DNA of 35,099 nucleotides, taken from NCBI GenBank assembly GCA_029298735.1, contig JANSLP010000332.1, positions 1-35,099 of the forward strand. The letters are read 5' to 3'. The stretch comes from Ophiostoma sp. CBS 140.51. Taxonomy: Eukaryota > Ascomycota > Sordariomycetes > Ophiostomatales > Ophiostomataceae. Of the stretch, positions 10,335 to 21,400 are shown piece by piece; within the stretch, counting starts at the first letter, position 1; every line of letters begins with the position of its first letter. The notes under the pieces were generated by a model, which saw nothing but the letters and a program-made list of their open reading frames with translations, searched no databases and was not told the origin of the DNA. Made by a program: the position numbers and the translations under genes.

Positions 10335-13300
10335 ACTCACCCTGGTCATTTCACTGATTCGCACTAAAGTTCGGGCTTTGCTCATTCGAGGCACCGTTCT
10401 CCAGCACTGGTGGCTCCCCCATGTGGCCCGCCCCATCCTTCCATATGTGGTGAGCCACTTTGTGGCTCCGCAACCCAACCCTTCTTGCCTTCTTTGGTAT
10501 TTCTCTTACAATGGCTTGCTTCCTTTTTGTCTGTCCTCTTGCTCACAAGTCGCAACACGGTCCACGATCATGGCGCGGGACGACCGTTGATCTGTTTTGC
10601 CTCTTACTATCTTATTTTGCTTTTCGCCCAGTTGACTCCATAAGACAGTACTTCCGTATCTCACGCTCGGCGACCCCATCTTCCACCGGTTAATGTATAA
10701 TGCGGAATAAGGGGATTGCATCTAGTGAAGGTGTACACCCAACGACAGCACGATAACTGCAATAAGATGCGGCAATTGTCAATAGACTTATAATGTAACG
10801 TTTTCTTGTTGTTTTGAGGTGTCGGGTGAAAGCCAAAAATAACTGGCCCCGTTCTGGTTTTCAAAACAAGTTCTTGTAAAACTGGCTGATCTGCTGGTAG
10901 TGATGTTCGACATGGAAATCATTTCTGCTCCAAGTGACGTCGATGTGACAAAATAGACTTCAAAACATAAAATACTTTGTTTACATACATAAATGGGCTG
11001 CAAAGAGCGGCCTCTCCGAGGTACGGTATTTGTGCCAAACACTACAATTTTACATGGACTTTCTATTCACATTCTCATGACCTTCACAGGCCAATGCGTG
11101 GCTCATGAGTACGGCGTAATGGGGCGGCGGGTCTCAGCTAAAAAACGGCCAAGAGTGAGAACAACGAACAGTTTCCGCCCGAAACTGATCCGCCCCTGTT
11201 TCTCCAGCTGTCCTCGTAAAATTTAAATTCACGACACATGTTCTCCCCGAAAACCAAAATTCCAAACTACGGAGCAACTCGTGGGTGATTGACGGTGCGG
11301 CTTGGTTGTTGATCAGGATGAAAGTCAAAACAGAACAAAGAAAAAAAAAGGTACCAAAAATCTATTCTACCTACGGAAGAAGCCTCTCCATCCCCAGGTC
11401 TTTCCGAGCGCCTCCAGGATGTTCATATCTGGGACAATACGACGGTGGTATTCTCACGAAAAGAAGATTGAAAAAGAGGAAATACAACAAAAACGAAACG
11501 ACAAACGAGAAAAGGGAGACCCTTTTGACGCCCTTCCGTGGTTCATCAGGCGTTTGTCGAGGAGGCTCACGGACAGTATAATGTGACCATGAGATACACA
11601 AAGAACAAAGAGAGACGAACGCACACGACACGTAGGCGAGTTCTTTTTCTTTTTCACAAACATATCTTAACTTTAACTTTTTTGCGCAGCCAGACGATCA
11701 TCCAGTTCACAGACCTTTCACAGACCCTTTTGTGTCGTGTATCGTCTTGGTTATTGTGTTTCCTCAGAAATGGTTCGTGGAATGCAAATCAGGAGACGTG
11801 AATCCTTTTACGATGAAGTGGTCTTTTTGCTATTTCTTGTTGATTCTAGATTTGTGTTTACGGTGCTGGTATCCGTTTTCCAAATGGAAGCTGTTGATTG
11901 CCTGTGAAAGTTGGACGTCGTTGGTCGTCCGTCTTTCTCTGTTCCTCTTTCGTTGACCTGAGACAAGCCAACATCTCAAATAGCCCCTCCGTCTCGCCCC
12001 TCGTCCTATCGACTTCACCGTCAACGACAACGCCTACCGTCTTTGACCTCAAAACAGCCAATAGAAGGCACATTTGTAAATGTCTACTTTTTTCTTCCGT
12101 TTTCTTTCCATGTCGTTTATTTCTCATTCACATCCTTTATTTTTCACACTCTTCGGTCGTTCTTTTCTTCTCTCTCTTCCGCAAATTAACCCCTGCTCAC
12201 ACAAATGCCCCCAAGGTGGGATGACGGTGTCTGTGTGTGCGTGCCAACCCTGTCGCCGCCGGGCCTTGCTGTTTTATCTTTCCCAAAAGGGCAACCGTCC
12301 AGGGTTTTACATCCGTCTGTTCCACTTTTTTCTTCTCTTTCTTTTGCTCGTCCTCGACGGACAACTCCGTCATCTTTCCTCCTCACAGCTCTTCCGCTTC
12401 ACTTTTGTCTGCTCGTACTCGTCGTCTGGACGTGCCACCCCTGGCCTCTGGCTTCCAAGAAGATTTCACACACGCACTTACAGCTTTCGCGCTGCCGCGT
12501 TTTGTACGGATTACGAGTATTTTGCTTCGTCGTCCACACGTAGCCTCAACGCGCCACTCCTTCCCGTTGTCTGTTTGCCTTCCATTTCTTCACTTTTCAA
12601 ACACCATACATCGAAGACTGCGAACTCCCTATCAAACCCACGACTCTCTTCAACCCACCAGCTCACACCCTGGGGCTGAGTACCTCCTCACTTTCTTTCC
12701 TCCCCCCCTCTGCCCCTTCTTCCCCGTCTTTTTCTTCCTTTTCTTGCTCGTGGGCCACAGACCGCAGCCCTTTCTTGTCTCAGGGAATCCGGCTTAGCTC
12801 CTACCGGCGTTCCGAGCCCTGACCGTGTTGAGCCCACGGTGTTGTCCACGTCCATCGTCTTTGTCTCGTTTCTCTTGTCTACAGCCGAGTCTGCCTCTTT
12901 ACGTCTCTGGCGACGCTATTCCTTTCCTGCTCCAAGCTCTTGGTGACCGCCATTACGTTTCTCGTTCGATGCCCACGTAGTTTCCGTTTCCTGAACCGCT
13001 CTCTCTCCTCTCCTTTCTCATATACTCGTGGTGATCCTGCACCGCCTCTTTCTGTTTCCTCTTTTTTTGTCTCTTCTCTCCTTTTCCTCTTTTCCTTTCC
13101 CACAAAATATACCCCCTCCCCTTCTTTTATTTTGCTTTTCTGGTTCTTTTTCATTCTCCCATCGGACCCGAGCAAAGGTATCTTTTCCCTCACCATCTCC
13201 CTCTCTTACTCGCCCCTCTTTCTGCCTTCGGCTCTTTCGTCGTGCTAACAGCGCTAGCCACTCCTTAACCCTGTCTCTTTCTTTCTTTCTTTTTTTCTGT

Positions 13301-13339
13301 TCCCTGTCTTGCCTTGTTCTTCTCTCTTTTTTTAACCCG

Positions 13340-13362
13340 TTATAGACCCCTCTGGTCTATAA
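13340..13362 (+). other. Perfect 9-bp hairpin in the leader region of the Rua1-like gene
   Basis: TTATAGACC (13340-13348), a five-base loop CCTCT and GGTCTATAA (13354-13362) form a perfect 9-bp inverted repeat inside otherwise asymmetric C/T-rich sequence. It could be an RNA stem-loop if transcribed, or a dyad binding site in DNA. Confidence 0.5.
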
Positions 13363-14320
13363 TATACCAAGAGTTGGCTCTTTCTTCTTTCTCTTCCTTC
13401 TTTCTCCCTCTCTTTTCTCTCTCTGTTCCCTCTTTTTATTGAATCGTATTTGTTTTATCCACCGAGTCTCCCCTTTCAAGTATCTTTTTATTCTCAGTAT
13501 TCCAGTCTCTCCTTCTGTTATACCCCATGGTTTAACTAGTTTTTGCCTCTTTCTTCTTTTCTTCTTTCTTTTCTTGACTTTCCTTGATCCCTCTCTTCTG
13601 GCTCTTAATATCGGAGACTCATACATTCCTTTATTGCTCGATTCGACCATATTTCTGTTCTCGACACTCCCTCCTACTCGGAATCTTTTTATATACCCTT
13701 CGCCAACAATATACGCAACCAAAGAAACCAACCTTGGACCGCACACATCACACACACGATCAACAAACCGCACCCCCCTCCCCCGTCGACTCCCTCTTTC
13801 TTTTTTTTCTCTCCCGCTCCCTCTCTGAGAGGCCACTTTCTCTTTCCAGACATCCACACACTCCTTAAACGTTTTTTTTCTTTCTCACTCGCCTTCTCTT
13901 TGTACCTTCCTTTCTGTTCCTCCTTTTGCCAGATATTATTATACCCTCTTCCTCTCTTAAGACATTACTGTCCCTTTTTTTCTTGACTCTTCTCTTTTAC
14001 CAACCTATCTCATCCATTCCTTGAACCGTTTCACGGATAGTGTTGACGACCACGCCCCCAACGAAAAAGAAGACGGCGACCAAAGACGACAGATACGAAC
14101 GGAAGGGCGACAAAAACAATAGCAGTCGACGACAACAAATAACAAACAAATAAGACTTGCGCCGCTCCTCGACAACACGCTCGACGCACATCCGAAGACT
14201 GTCTACAGACGCTATACCCCGAGTCTTCTTAGCAAGCCACCACCTGGCCACTCGTTCGTGATTCCTCGCCGCGATTATCCTGTCTCGCCCTCTCGCTCTT
14301 TCAAAAGACAGAATCGTCTA

Positions 14321-14356
14321 GACCGTCAAGTGTGACCTCACTTGATCCGACCGGTC
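14321..14356 (+). other. Interrupted inverted repeat just upstream of the uORF
   Basis: GACCG (14321-14325) can pair with CGGTC (14352-14356), and inside it TCAAGTG (14326-14332) pairs with CACTTGA (14339-14345), giving 12 base pairs with a 6-nt loop and a 6-nt bulge. An overlapping alternative pairs GTGACC (14332-14337) with GGTCAC (14353-14358), so two mutually exclusive folds are possible. It lies 26 nt before the uORF ATG. Confidence 0.4.
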
Positions 14357-14381
14357 ACCTTACTTTGCGATCCCATCATCC

Positions 14382-14432
14382 ATGGTGAGAACATTTCCAG
14401 CATGCAACACCATTCCGTTCTCTCGCACTTAA
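14382..14432 (+). other. Upstream ORF of 16 codons before the Rua1-like gene
   Basis: An ATG in good context (ATCCATGG) opens a 16-residue frame (MVRTFPACNTIPFSRT) that stops at TAA 14430-14432, 269 nt before the main ATG at 14702. If the transcript starts upstream of 14380 it would be met first by scanning ribosomes. Whether it is translated is unknown. Confidence 0.35.
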
Positions 14433-14701
14433 CGGAGACTCCTTTCCGTCTTGGGAGCAAAGCCTGCCACCATCCCGAGTGGCATTCCGCTCAAGTCCGT
14501 TCATGCTAACTCTCTTCCTCTTTTCTTGCTTTCTTCGCACGCCAGCTTCCGTCATATACCTCTTTTTGTCTGAGAACATAGACATACAGAAAGGAAAACC
14601 TGGACACGACAACTCAACGTCAAACACGCTCTCTTTTACTCTCTCTGGACGTCCGCAGAGCCGCGCAATCCATCGCCTCAGACCCAAGCCATCACATCAC
14701 C

Positions 14702-17700
14702 ATGGACATTGATCAGGCACAATTGTAGGTTTTTCACTTTCGACAGTCTTCCGTTCATCGTCCTCCCCGTGGCTCCGCTTCGTCTATTTGATTCTTGCTC
14801 GCCCGCGCGTGCTCGTGTTTGGCCGTCGCCTTCCCCGTTCGTGTTATCTTTATTTGTTTCCCGCTCATCAGTCGACCTGGTCGAGTTCAACTCTCTCATC
14901 TGTATCCTTATTAAACAACACTCTTTCCTCCCTGGTCTGGCCATAGGCCTGTCCTTGCCCTTTCGCGTGTTGTCCCGTTGTTATTTTCTATTTTTCTCTC
15001 GTGTTTGTTTTTATTTACACTCTTTCCTTGTCTTGGCTCACTTATTTGTCTATGCGTGTGTTCACCTCTTCTTCTTTTGATCCTTTACTTACACGCACTC
15101 CCATAGACACATTCAAACGCCGCCATCGTTTGTCTTTCACCACAGCACAGACATCAAGAGCGACAACAGCCTCGACCTGGATATGGACTTCAACCACAAC
15201 CACGAATTCAGCCACGACGCCGTCACGGCCCCGCCCACAACGGCCAACTCGACAACAACAACGACTACGACCATGGCCGATCAACCGCCAACTCCGGCGC
15301 CCACCGATGCCGACCAGTCACAGTCGACTCAAAACATGTGGACAACACCCACATCGCAAGGCCTGCGCCCGCGGCCAGCCACGATTCACGAAGGCTTCTC
15401 TTACTGTATGAGCGAGGCATACGACGGCCTCACATCGTGGGACACATCGTCGACAACGCAGTCGCAATCACGCCCGGTCTCGATGCACCAAGAGTTTGAA
15501 GACAGCTGGGCACAAACCGTGGGCCAGCAGAAGCCACTTGACGACAGTCTCGATCTGCAACACTTGGTCGACAGCGATATGAGCATCGGACAGGCATACA
15601 CGACCGACGAGGTGATCCCCATTCTGGACCTGCGCTTTTCCAACACGTCTGGAGGTAATGGCGGTGGCGGCAATCGCAGATTGTCTGGCTCGTCATTCAC
15701 CATGTCGACAACCGGCGGCCTTTCAGATATGCCCTCATACGAGGACTTCTCGGCGGCGCTGTCTGATGCGCCTTCATTCAGTTCGGATTACCCGCCTCCT
15801 TCGAACCGTAACTCGCTCATGTCGTCGACACAATTGTCACCCGTTGCTTCGCCGCGCATGACACCGCAGAGCCGTTCGGAACTCGTGCGCACACAGAGTC
15901 GTGGACGTGCCTCGCCATCGCCTCGTCCTGGTCTCAGAGCCGCACCGTACAGCATGGAAGGTCCACGAAACAAGCGGTGGTCGACTGGTTCATACGGCAC
16001 GATGCCTAGCCGGCGGCCATCGCCGTTTATTTACCACGGTGGTGTTGCAAACAATATGCTGGGTGCCACCAGCGGCGCACTCGAGCCTTTTGGTCCGCGC
16101 CTAGCTACATCGTCATCGCAACAGCTCCAGTCGTCTCCCACAGCCCAACAAGGCCAGCTTCCGCTGAACATGGGCAACCTGCAACAGGCGTCGGTCGCGG
16201 CTGCTGCCGCTGCTGCGGCGGCAGGCGTGCCTGCCCAAAATCCCTACTTCTTGTCGGCCCACCAGTCACAAGCGGCGGCAGCAGCCGCTGCCGCGGCTGC
16301 CGCATCCGGATACAACCGCCACAGCATGCTCCTACCCACGCAACTCCCTTCGCAGGCCGGTGCCATGGCCTTTCACCATCCTCACTTGGAGAATGGCGGT
16401 TTCCCTGGCGCGCACCATTTTGCGCCGCATCCCAACATGGTCAGCACGCACGCTGGCGGTTTGCACCCGCATACCATTCCGAGCCACCATTTACAGCTAG
16501 GTAGCAACGGCCACTTGGGCACCGTGCCTTCCAACTCGTTTGATCCGGCCAATCAGCCTGCTCCTCTGCTGTCGCATGGCCTCTTCCGTATGCTTCAGAG
16601 CAATGCTGACCCGCACTCACTGCATCACCATGGCGGCCTTCACCACCATCACTACGCTGATCTGTCGGACCCGCCAGACTTGTATGCCTCTCTTCATGAG
16701 GAACAGCTCCCGCCGCCACCCGAGGACATGAACCCGTCCGATCCTGACCTCATGCCCCATGAGCAGGAGCTGCGCTTCACTGGTGACCTGTATACACCCA
16801 AATGGGTCCGCGGCCACGGCAACAAGCGCGAGGGCTGGTGTGGTATCTGCAAGCCGGGCCGGTGGTTGGTCCTTAAGAACTCGGCCTTTTGGTACGACAA
16901 GAGTTTTACGCACGGCATCAGCGCCGCCACGGGCAACCCCTTCCAGGAGCCTTTGGAGACTCGCCGCATGGACGGCAACCCGGATGTGTGGGAGGGCTTG
17001 TGTGGCAGCTGCAACGACTGGATTGCGCTGGTGAGCAGCAAGAAGAAGGGCACCACCTGGTTCCGTCATGCGTACAAGTGCCACACGCACCCCAAGATCA
17101 AGGATGCACCCAAGCGTCGGCGGGAGAGTTCACATGCTCGCGCTGGTGGACAGACCGGCGGTGTCGTTGTCAAGTCCCGTCCCAACAGCCAGTGCGGGCC
17201 GGGCCAGCTGCAAGTCACCACCACCGGCCCGGGCATGAACTCCGGCGCGCCGCCTATGCCTCACACCCCGTTGACGCCGCAATTGACACCAGTGCCGGCA
17301 TCGGCCACGACTGTTACACCGACGCCCACCACAGCAACTTCGTCGACGGCTGTCTTGCCCGTCCAGATGCCTGTGCCTGTCTCGCTGACCATGGCTGGCT
17401 TGTCATCAATGCCATCAACTGCTGAGCAGATGATGGTCCAGCAGCAGCAGCAACAGTCATCGTCGCCGTCTATGGTGGGTGAGCAACAGCAGCCAAGCCC
17501 GCAAGACTATGCTCACTTGCCTCCATCGCATCCGCCGCCGTCTCACCCGCCACCGCCTGTGCCTCCTCGCTCGCATCTCCGGATGCAGCAGGCACAGCAA
17601 CAGCAGCAAGTTCAACAAGCCCAACAGCAAGAGGCTCACCAACAGCATATGCAACAGCAGCAGCAACAACAAGCCCAGCAGCAGCAGCATATGGCCCAGA

Positions 17701-17867
17701 TGGAGGCCATGCAGCAACATCACCAGCAGATGCAGCAGCAGGCCCAGGCCCAACAGCAGCAGCAGCGGAATATGCAGCATGTCCGTCCACCACCGCCGCC
17801 TCCCCAGCAGGCACGTCCTATGATGACACCTATGGCTTCCATTGAGGGTCTCGGGAATATGATTTAG
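14702..17867 (+). CDS. Rua1-type transcriptional regulator (914 aa, two exons)
   Basis: The main exon (15146-17867) encodes a long disordered protein with a conserved block at residues about 549-660 (DLYTPKWVRG, KREGWCGIC, LVLKNSAFWYDKSFTHGISA, VWEGLCGSCNDWI, TWFRHAYKCHTH). I recognise this as the Rua1 C-terminal domain (Pfam PF14616), known from Ustilago maydis Rua1, a regulator of the ustilagic acid cluster, and fission yeast Meu26. Candidate zinc ligands are C573/C576, C627/C630 and H649, C653, H654/H656. A basic KRRRE stretch follows and may be nuclear targeting. Two poly-Ala tracts, His-rich segments, a Pro-rich segment and a long C-terminal Gln-rich tail resemble activation regions. The 23-nt first exon (14702-14724, MDIDQAQ plus two bases) is inferred because its phase fits and the frame stays open and acidic to MDFNHNHEFSH; otherwise translation would start at 15183 (894 aa). 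Target genes cannot be read from this window. Confidence 0.9.
14725..15145 (+). other. Inferred first intron of the Rua1-like gene (421 nt)
   Basis: The donor is GTAGGT after MDIDQAQ+TT and the acceptor is ACCACAG before C-ACA-GAC. Joining TT to C gives Phe and continues TDIKSDNSLDLD into the main frame. Without splicing the first frame stops at once, since TTG is followed by TAG within the donor. A second AG five bases downstream (15149-15150) would be out of phase. Confidence 0.68.
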
Positions 17868-18430
17868 GATGCGCTGAATTTTGATGTTTTCCTTTTCTAA
17901 CATTTCTTTTGTCGTCTTTTTTTTTCGATATTTCCTCTCGGTTCCAATATTCTTCCCTCGTTTCATAGTATTTATTTTCCCTTTCCCAATTTCCTTATTT
18001 CTTCCTATTTCCTGTTTCATTCAACATAAGAGGAGGAATCAAACATGTGTGGAAACATTCACCATACATCACGGCCTATTATATATACTCATTGTAGCAG
18101 ATTGAGAGGGCGCAAGAACGAGGAAAAGAAGGAACAAATACCCCTAGGATGGACCTCGGATATGGCAGGCATTACATGTCGTTTGTTTAGCATTGTTTTT
18201 TGTCGATTTTCTTTCCTTCCAGTATCTTTCCTTACTATTTCTCTAAAACCCACAAACACACAAAAACAAATAAGGGGACGGTGGCACAGCAGCATTTCTA
18301 TGACACGGGACTGGGTTCGGTGTCGTCGAAAACTACGAAGTCAAACGGGATTTATGAAAAAGAGGAAATCAGGAGAAACACAACACACGTTTTACACCCC
18401 GGCGGTATGAATGAGAATTAACGATTTCAG
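17868..18430 (+). other. 3' flank of the Rua1-like gene
   Basis: T/C-rich then A-rich sequence follows the TAG at 17865-17867 and probably forms the 3' UTR. I see no canonical AATAAA close by, and no coding frame beyond short, compositionally biased ORFs. Confidence 0.4.
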
Positions 18431-21400
18431 TTATCTGTTTGATTTTTTATTGTTTACTTTCCTTTGTCCAGTTAGTAGTTAGTACAGTTACAATCGTTTT
18501 AAGAACTCTTTCAAACCTTGCTAATGCAGTCTATCTCATATCCATGTCCCATTCACGATGCAATGTTGTACACTTGCACATTTGAACAACGCGGCTGCAC
18601 GTGTACATTTTTATGAACTCGCACTCATGTGTCTTGAGTTGTCTTGTGCCTCTTTTATCCCCTTTCAATTCGAGACTTTGGTCTTGTGCTGATCAACATG
18701 CACACACGTTGTCCTCACCTGGGGGCAGCTCGCCTCGTTGGTCAATAAACGACAGCCAGCAAGATGAACGGATCGACGCATATCTTGAGAGCCCGAAATG
18801 CCAGAATCTCCATGATCGTACCTGTGAAAGCTGTCAAACAACAGACAACTTACACTTTATTCCAAATATTTCTCTTTGCTCGCCTTGTTCTTGTCTCGGC
18901 GTGTTGGCGCTTTTCGACAAAGAAGATCTACGACGAATGTCTTCTTTACCTAAACGAAGGAGATCTTTTCCGCAGAAGATCACGTCAGTTTGTCCGTTAT
19001 CCTTGTCGACACATCGATTCTTTGCTTGCTTGGGCAGTTGGTCTCACATTGGGAGAAAGTTTGGTGTACTGTGTATATTTGCCCACCAACAAATGTAGAA
19101 AGGAGGTGGGACAACATGCCTCTTTTAAAAGTACGCAGAAGGAGGCCAGCCCCCAATCTGGTCCCAATCTAACACGAATGTGAGAACACCGCACTGTCTG
19201 GGCGACAGCATTGCTGCAACGAGAATGCATTGACCGTAAAAGGTAAGAGGCCACAAACGGGAATCAACAAGATAGGATAAGAGGGAACGAGCCGATGCAG
19301 GGAGAACGACAAGAAACATACGAGAAACTGCTAGAATAGGATGCACAAAAAGAAAGCGACAGTCAACTAGCAAACTGTGGACAATATCTCGGGGCAAAGG
19401 GGTCCCAGATAGCATGCCCTGCTTTCAATCTTGTTAGTATTGTCCTGTGTGTACTTGCATCGTTCGCCATGGAAATGTCTCATTGTGCACTCTGTAGAGT
19501 TGATAGTGAACCATACGAGTACGAACTGTACGTCGTTCCTTATTTACAGTGCTCCCTTCATAGGAAGGCTCGGGAGGTCAATAGTATCGATTTCAAGTAC
19601 TCTTGGCAGCTGAATCGTACTCTACGACGTAAGTGTACTTGTGTTGACTTTTTCCACGTCCGCCCAGTCTTCTCCAAAACAGATCAGGACAAGCCTCTAC
19701 AGAAGGAGAATAAAGGAGGGGAAAGGGACGTAAATAAGATGAGATGAATCAAATATTTGCTAGAGGGTGCACTCAATCTCCGCGCGGAACACCGCGGGGA
19801 GGAAGAAAGAACAGATAATTCCGTCATGACAGTGTAACCTTTTCTTCACACAGCCGGGAAAAAGTCTACGATGCAGATTCTCAGATGCACAGGTGCACAC
19901 CATCTTTGGCGCTTGCCTCAGAGACACGGCAGGCTGATGGGAGACAAGAGACACGGCATGAACTGCACGCTTCCCGGGCGCTTGCTGAAGCTGGGAACGC
20001 TGTACTTGTATATTTACGACAGGCCACAATAATGTGCCTCAACGCACGGCATCTGTTGCCACCGTTGTCCATCGTCTGTTAGGCGCCGTTCGTCGTGTGG
20101 CAACGCTCAGCAGACTGTGGACATCTACATTCTCCCTTGTCTCCTATTCAAGATATAATTAAAGTGGTATCTTGCGACCTATTTGCGCCGTATCTGCGGA
20201 CCGTACACGATTTCCCAGTTCGTGCCCAGGGAGACCACATGCTATTGCATTCTTTGACTTGAGTGATGGCGACAGAGGCTCTCTTTTCACTCTTTGCTGT
20301 GGCCCCCTATTTCGTCCTCTGGTCCTTTTGCGCACCTCCGCACCACCTCCGGCATGGCCTGGCCGGGCCCGAAGCGAGGGAGGACTACCGTAGTGCTGTC
20401 GCATGTGTTGTTTGTCTGTCGTCGTCGCTCTCGTTTTTGAGGGAGGTTCTTGGTGGTTCTTCACAGTGCTGGAAATATTGATCCTCTCCCTTGCGTCGAG
20501 CCTGACTAGGCAACAAACCAAAGGACACCACAGCAGACTCTCAGCGGGAATGGACACCGTAGATAAATGTTGGAAATGGCCGGCGATACACTGTGGTGGT
20601 CTGGCCTCCCACTCCAGTAATCCAGCCCACTCTTCCAGTCCCGCCAGAAATACCGTGCATTCCAGCACAACTCCACACAACCACCACCGCCAGCTTTTCT
20701 GTACACGCACAATTGCACAAACCGGCAAGGTGCCGAACGTGCACAAGGCTTAGTGGGATGAGGGGAGACAGAAAGCAAGACTAGGACAGCCCAAAGAGAT
20801 AGGCAAGAGACAAGAGATGGATGGACACAAGACACACCAGAGTCCCCCGATTCTCCGGGGCGAAAAAAGCGCCGGCCGATCTCTCCCGGGCTGATCCTCT
20901 CTTTACAGTTTGGCAAATGTCTCGTCTGACTATGAACCGGGCGGGCAGAAAAGACCGAAGAGACGATGTGCTATTCAACATGCCTCAGCGTGCTATCGTA
21001 AGGTAGGACGTATGGAATATTGAGGACCAGGTTGATGTATGTACTGTAGCAAAGTAACAGAGTATCCGGTGGGACAAGAGAATTGTAAAATGTCCCAGGA
21101 TTGTGCGGCACATGTTTATTTTTAAACGTATCGTGGGTACGACGACACAAAAACGTTGACATTTGTGTAGCACGACCAGGGTGGCAGGTTGCACGTCTGG
21201 AGGGCAGCATGACACAGCATTACGCATCCAATAGTGTGGTCAAGTGCTCACAGAGTGAGATATCACAGGCTGCCTCACAAGGGAGGCAAGGAAAACGATG
21301 GACCACCAGGAGAAGACTTCCCGTTTGGGAGTCTGACAGCGAAAGTGACAATGACAGTGCCAGCCAAAAGTCAGTCAAAGTCAATCAAAGTCAGGTGTGG

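Larger units (their letters stand above)
6201..11640. other. Gene-free region of mixed composition upstream of the Rua1-like gene
   Basis: About 5.4 kb with no convincing ORF, RNA gene or mobile element. It includes a duplicated TTGTTGATATCAT motif near 6262-6286, another purine-rich stretch at about 7850-9050, an (AATAGA)4 microsatellite at 8885-8908 and a perfect 19-bp tandem duplication at 10297-10334. All ORFs are short, overlap in several frames and lack domain signatures. I searched by eye for tRNA B-box motifs and 5S-like sequence and found none. Confidence 0.45.
11641..14701 (+). promoter_or_regulatory. Pyrimidine-rich leader/promoter region of the Rua1-like gene
   Basis: From about 11.64 kb, and most strongly from 12.1 to 14.0 kb, the plus strand is dominated by C and T with long CTTTCTTTC-type runs, as in fungal promoters and 5' leaders; the last 700 nt are more balanced. 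ORFs here (for example 12080-12679, 13439-13828) translate to Ser/Leu/Phe/Pro low-complexity and are rejected. Within it are two inverted repeats (13340-13362 and 14321-14356) and a short uORF (14382-14432). Where transcription starts cannot be read from the sequence. Confidence 0.5.

Noticed and set aside
6201..11640. Search for tRNA, 5S rRNA, transposase or reverse-transcriptase remnants in the gene-free DNA
   Set aside because: By eye I found no B-box with matching acceptor stems, no 5S core, no terminal repeats and no transposon protein motifs on either strand; tRNAscan and a repeat library search would be decisive.
20159..20746. 195-codon minus-strand ORF
   Set aside because: No recognisable domain, many Trp/Cys in non-patterned positions, no splice-linked neighbours and competing ORFs in other frames. 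A database search would be needed to revive it.
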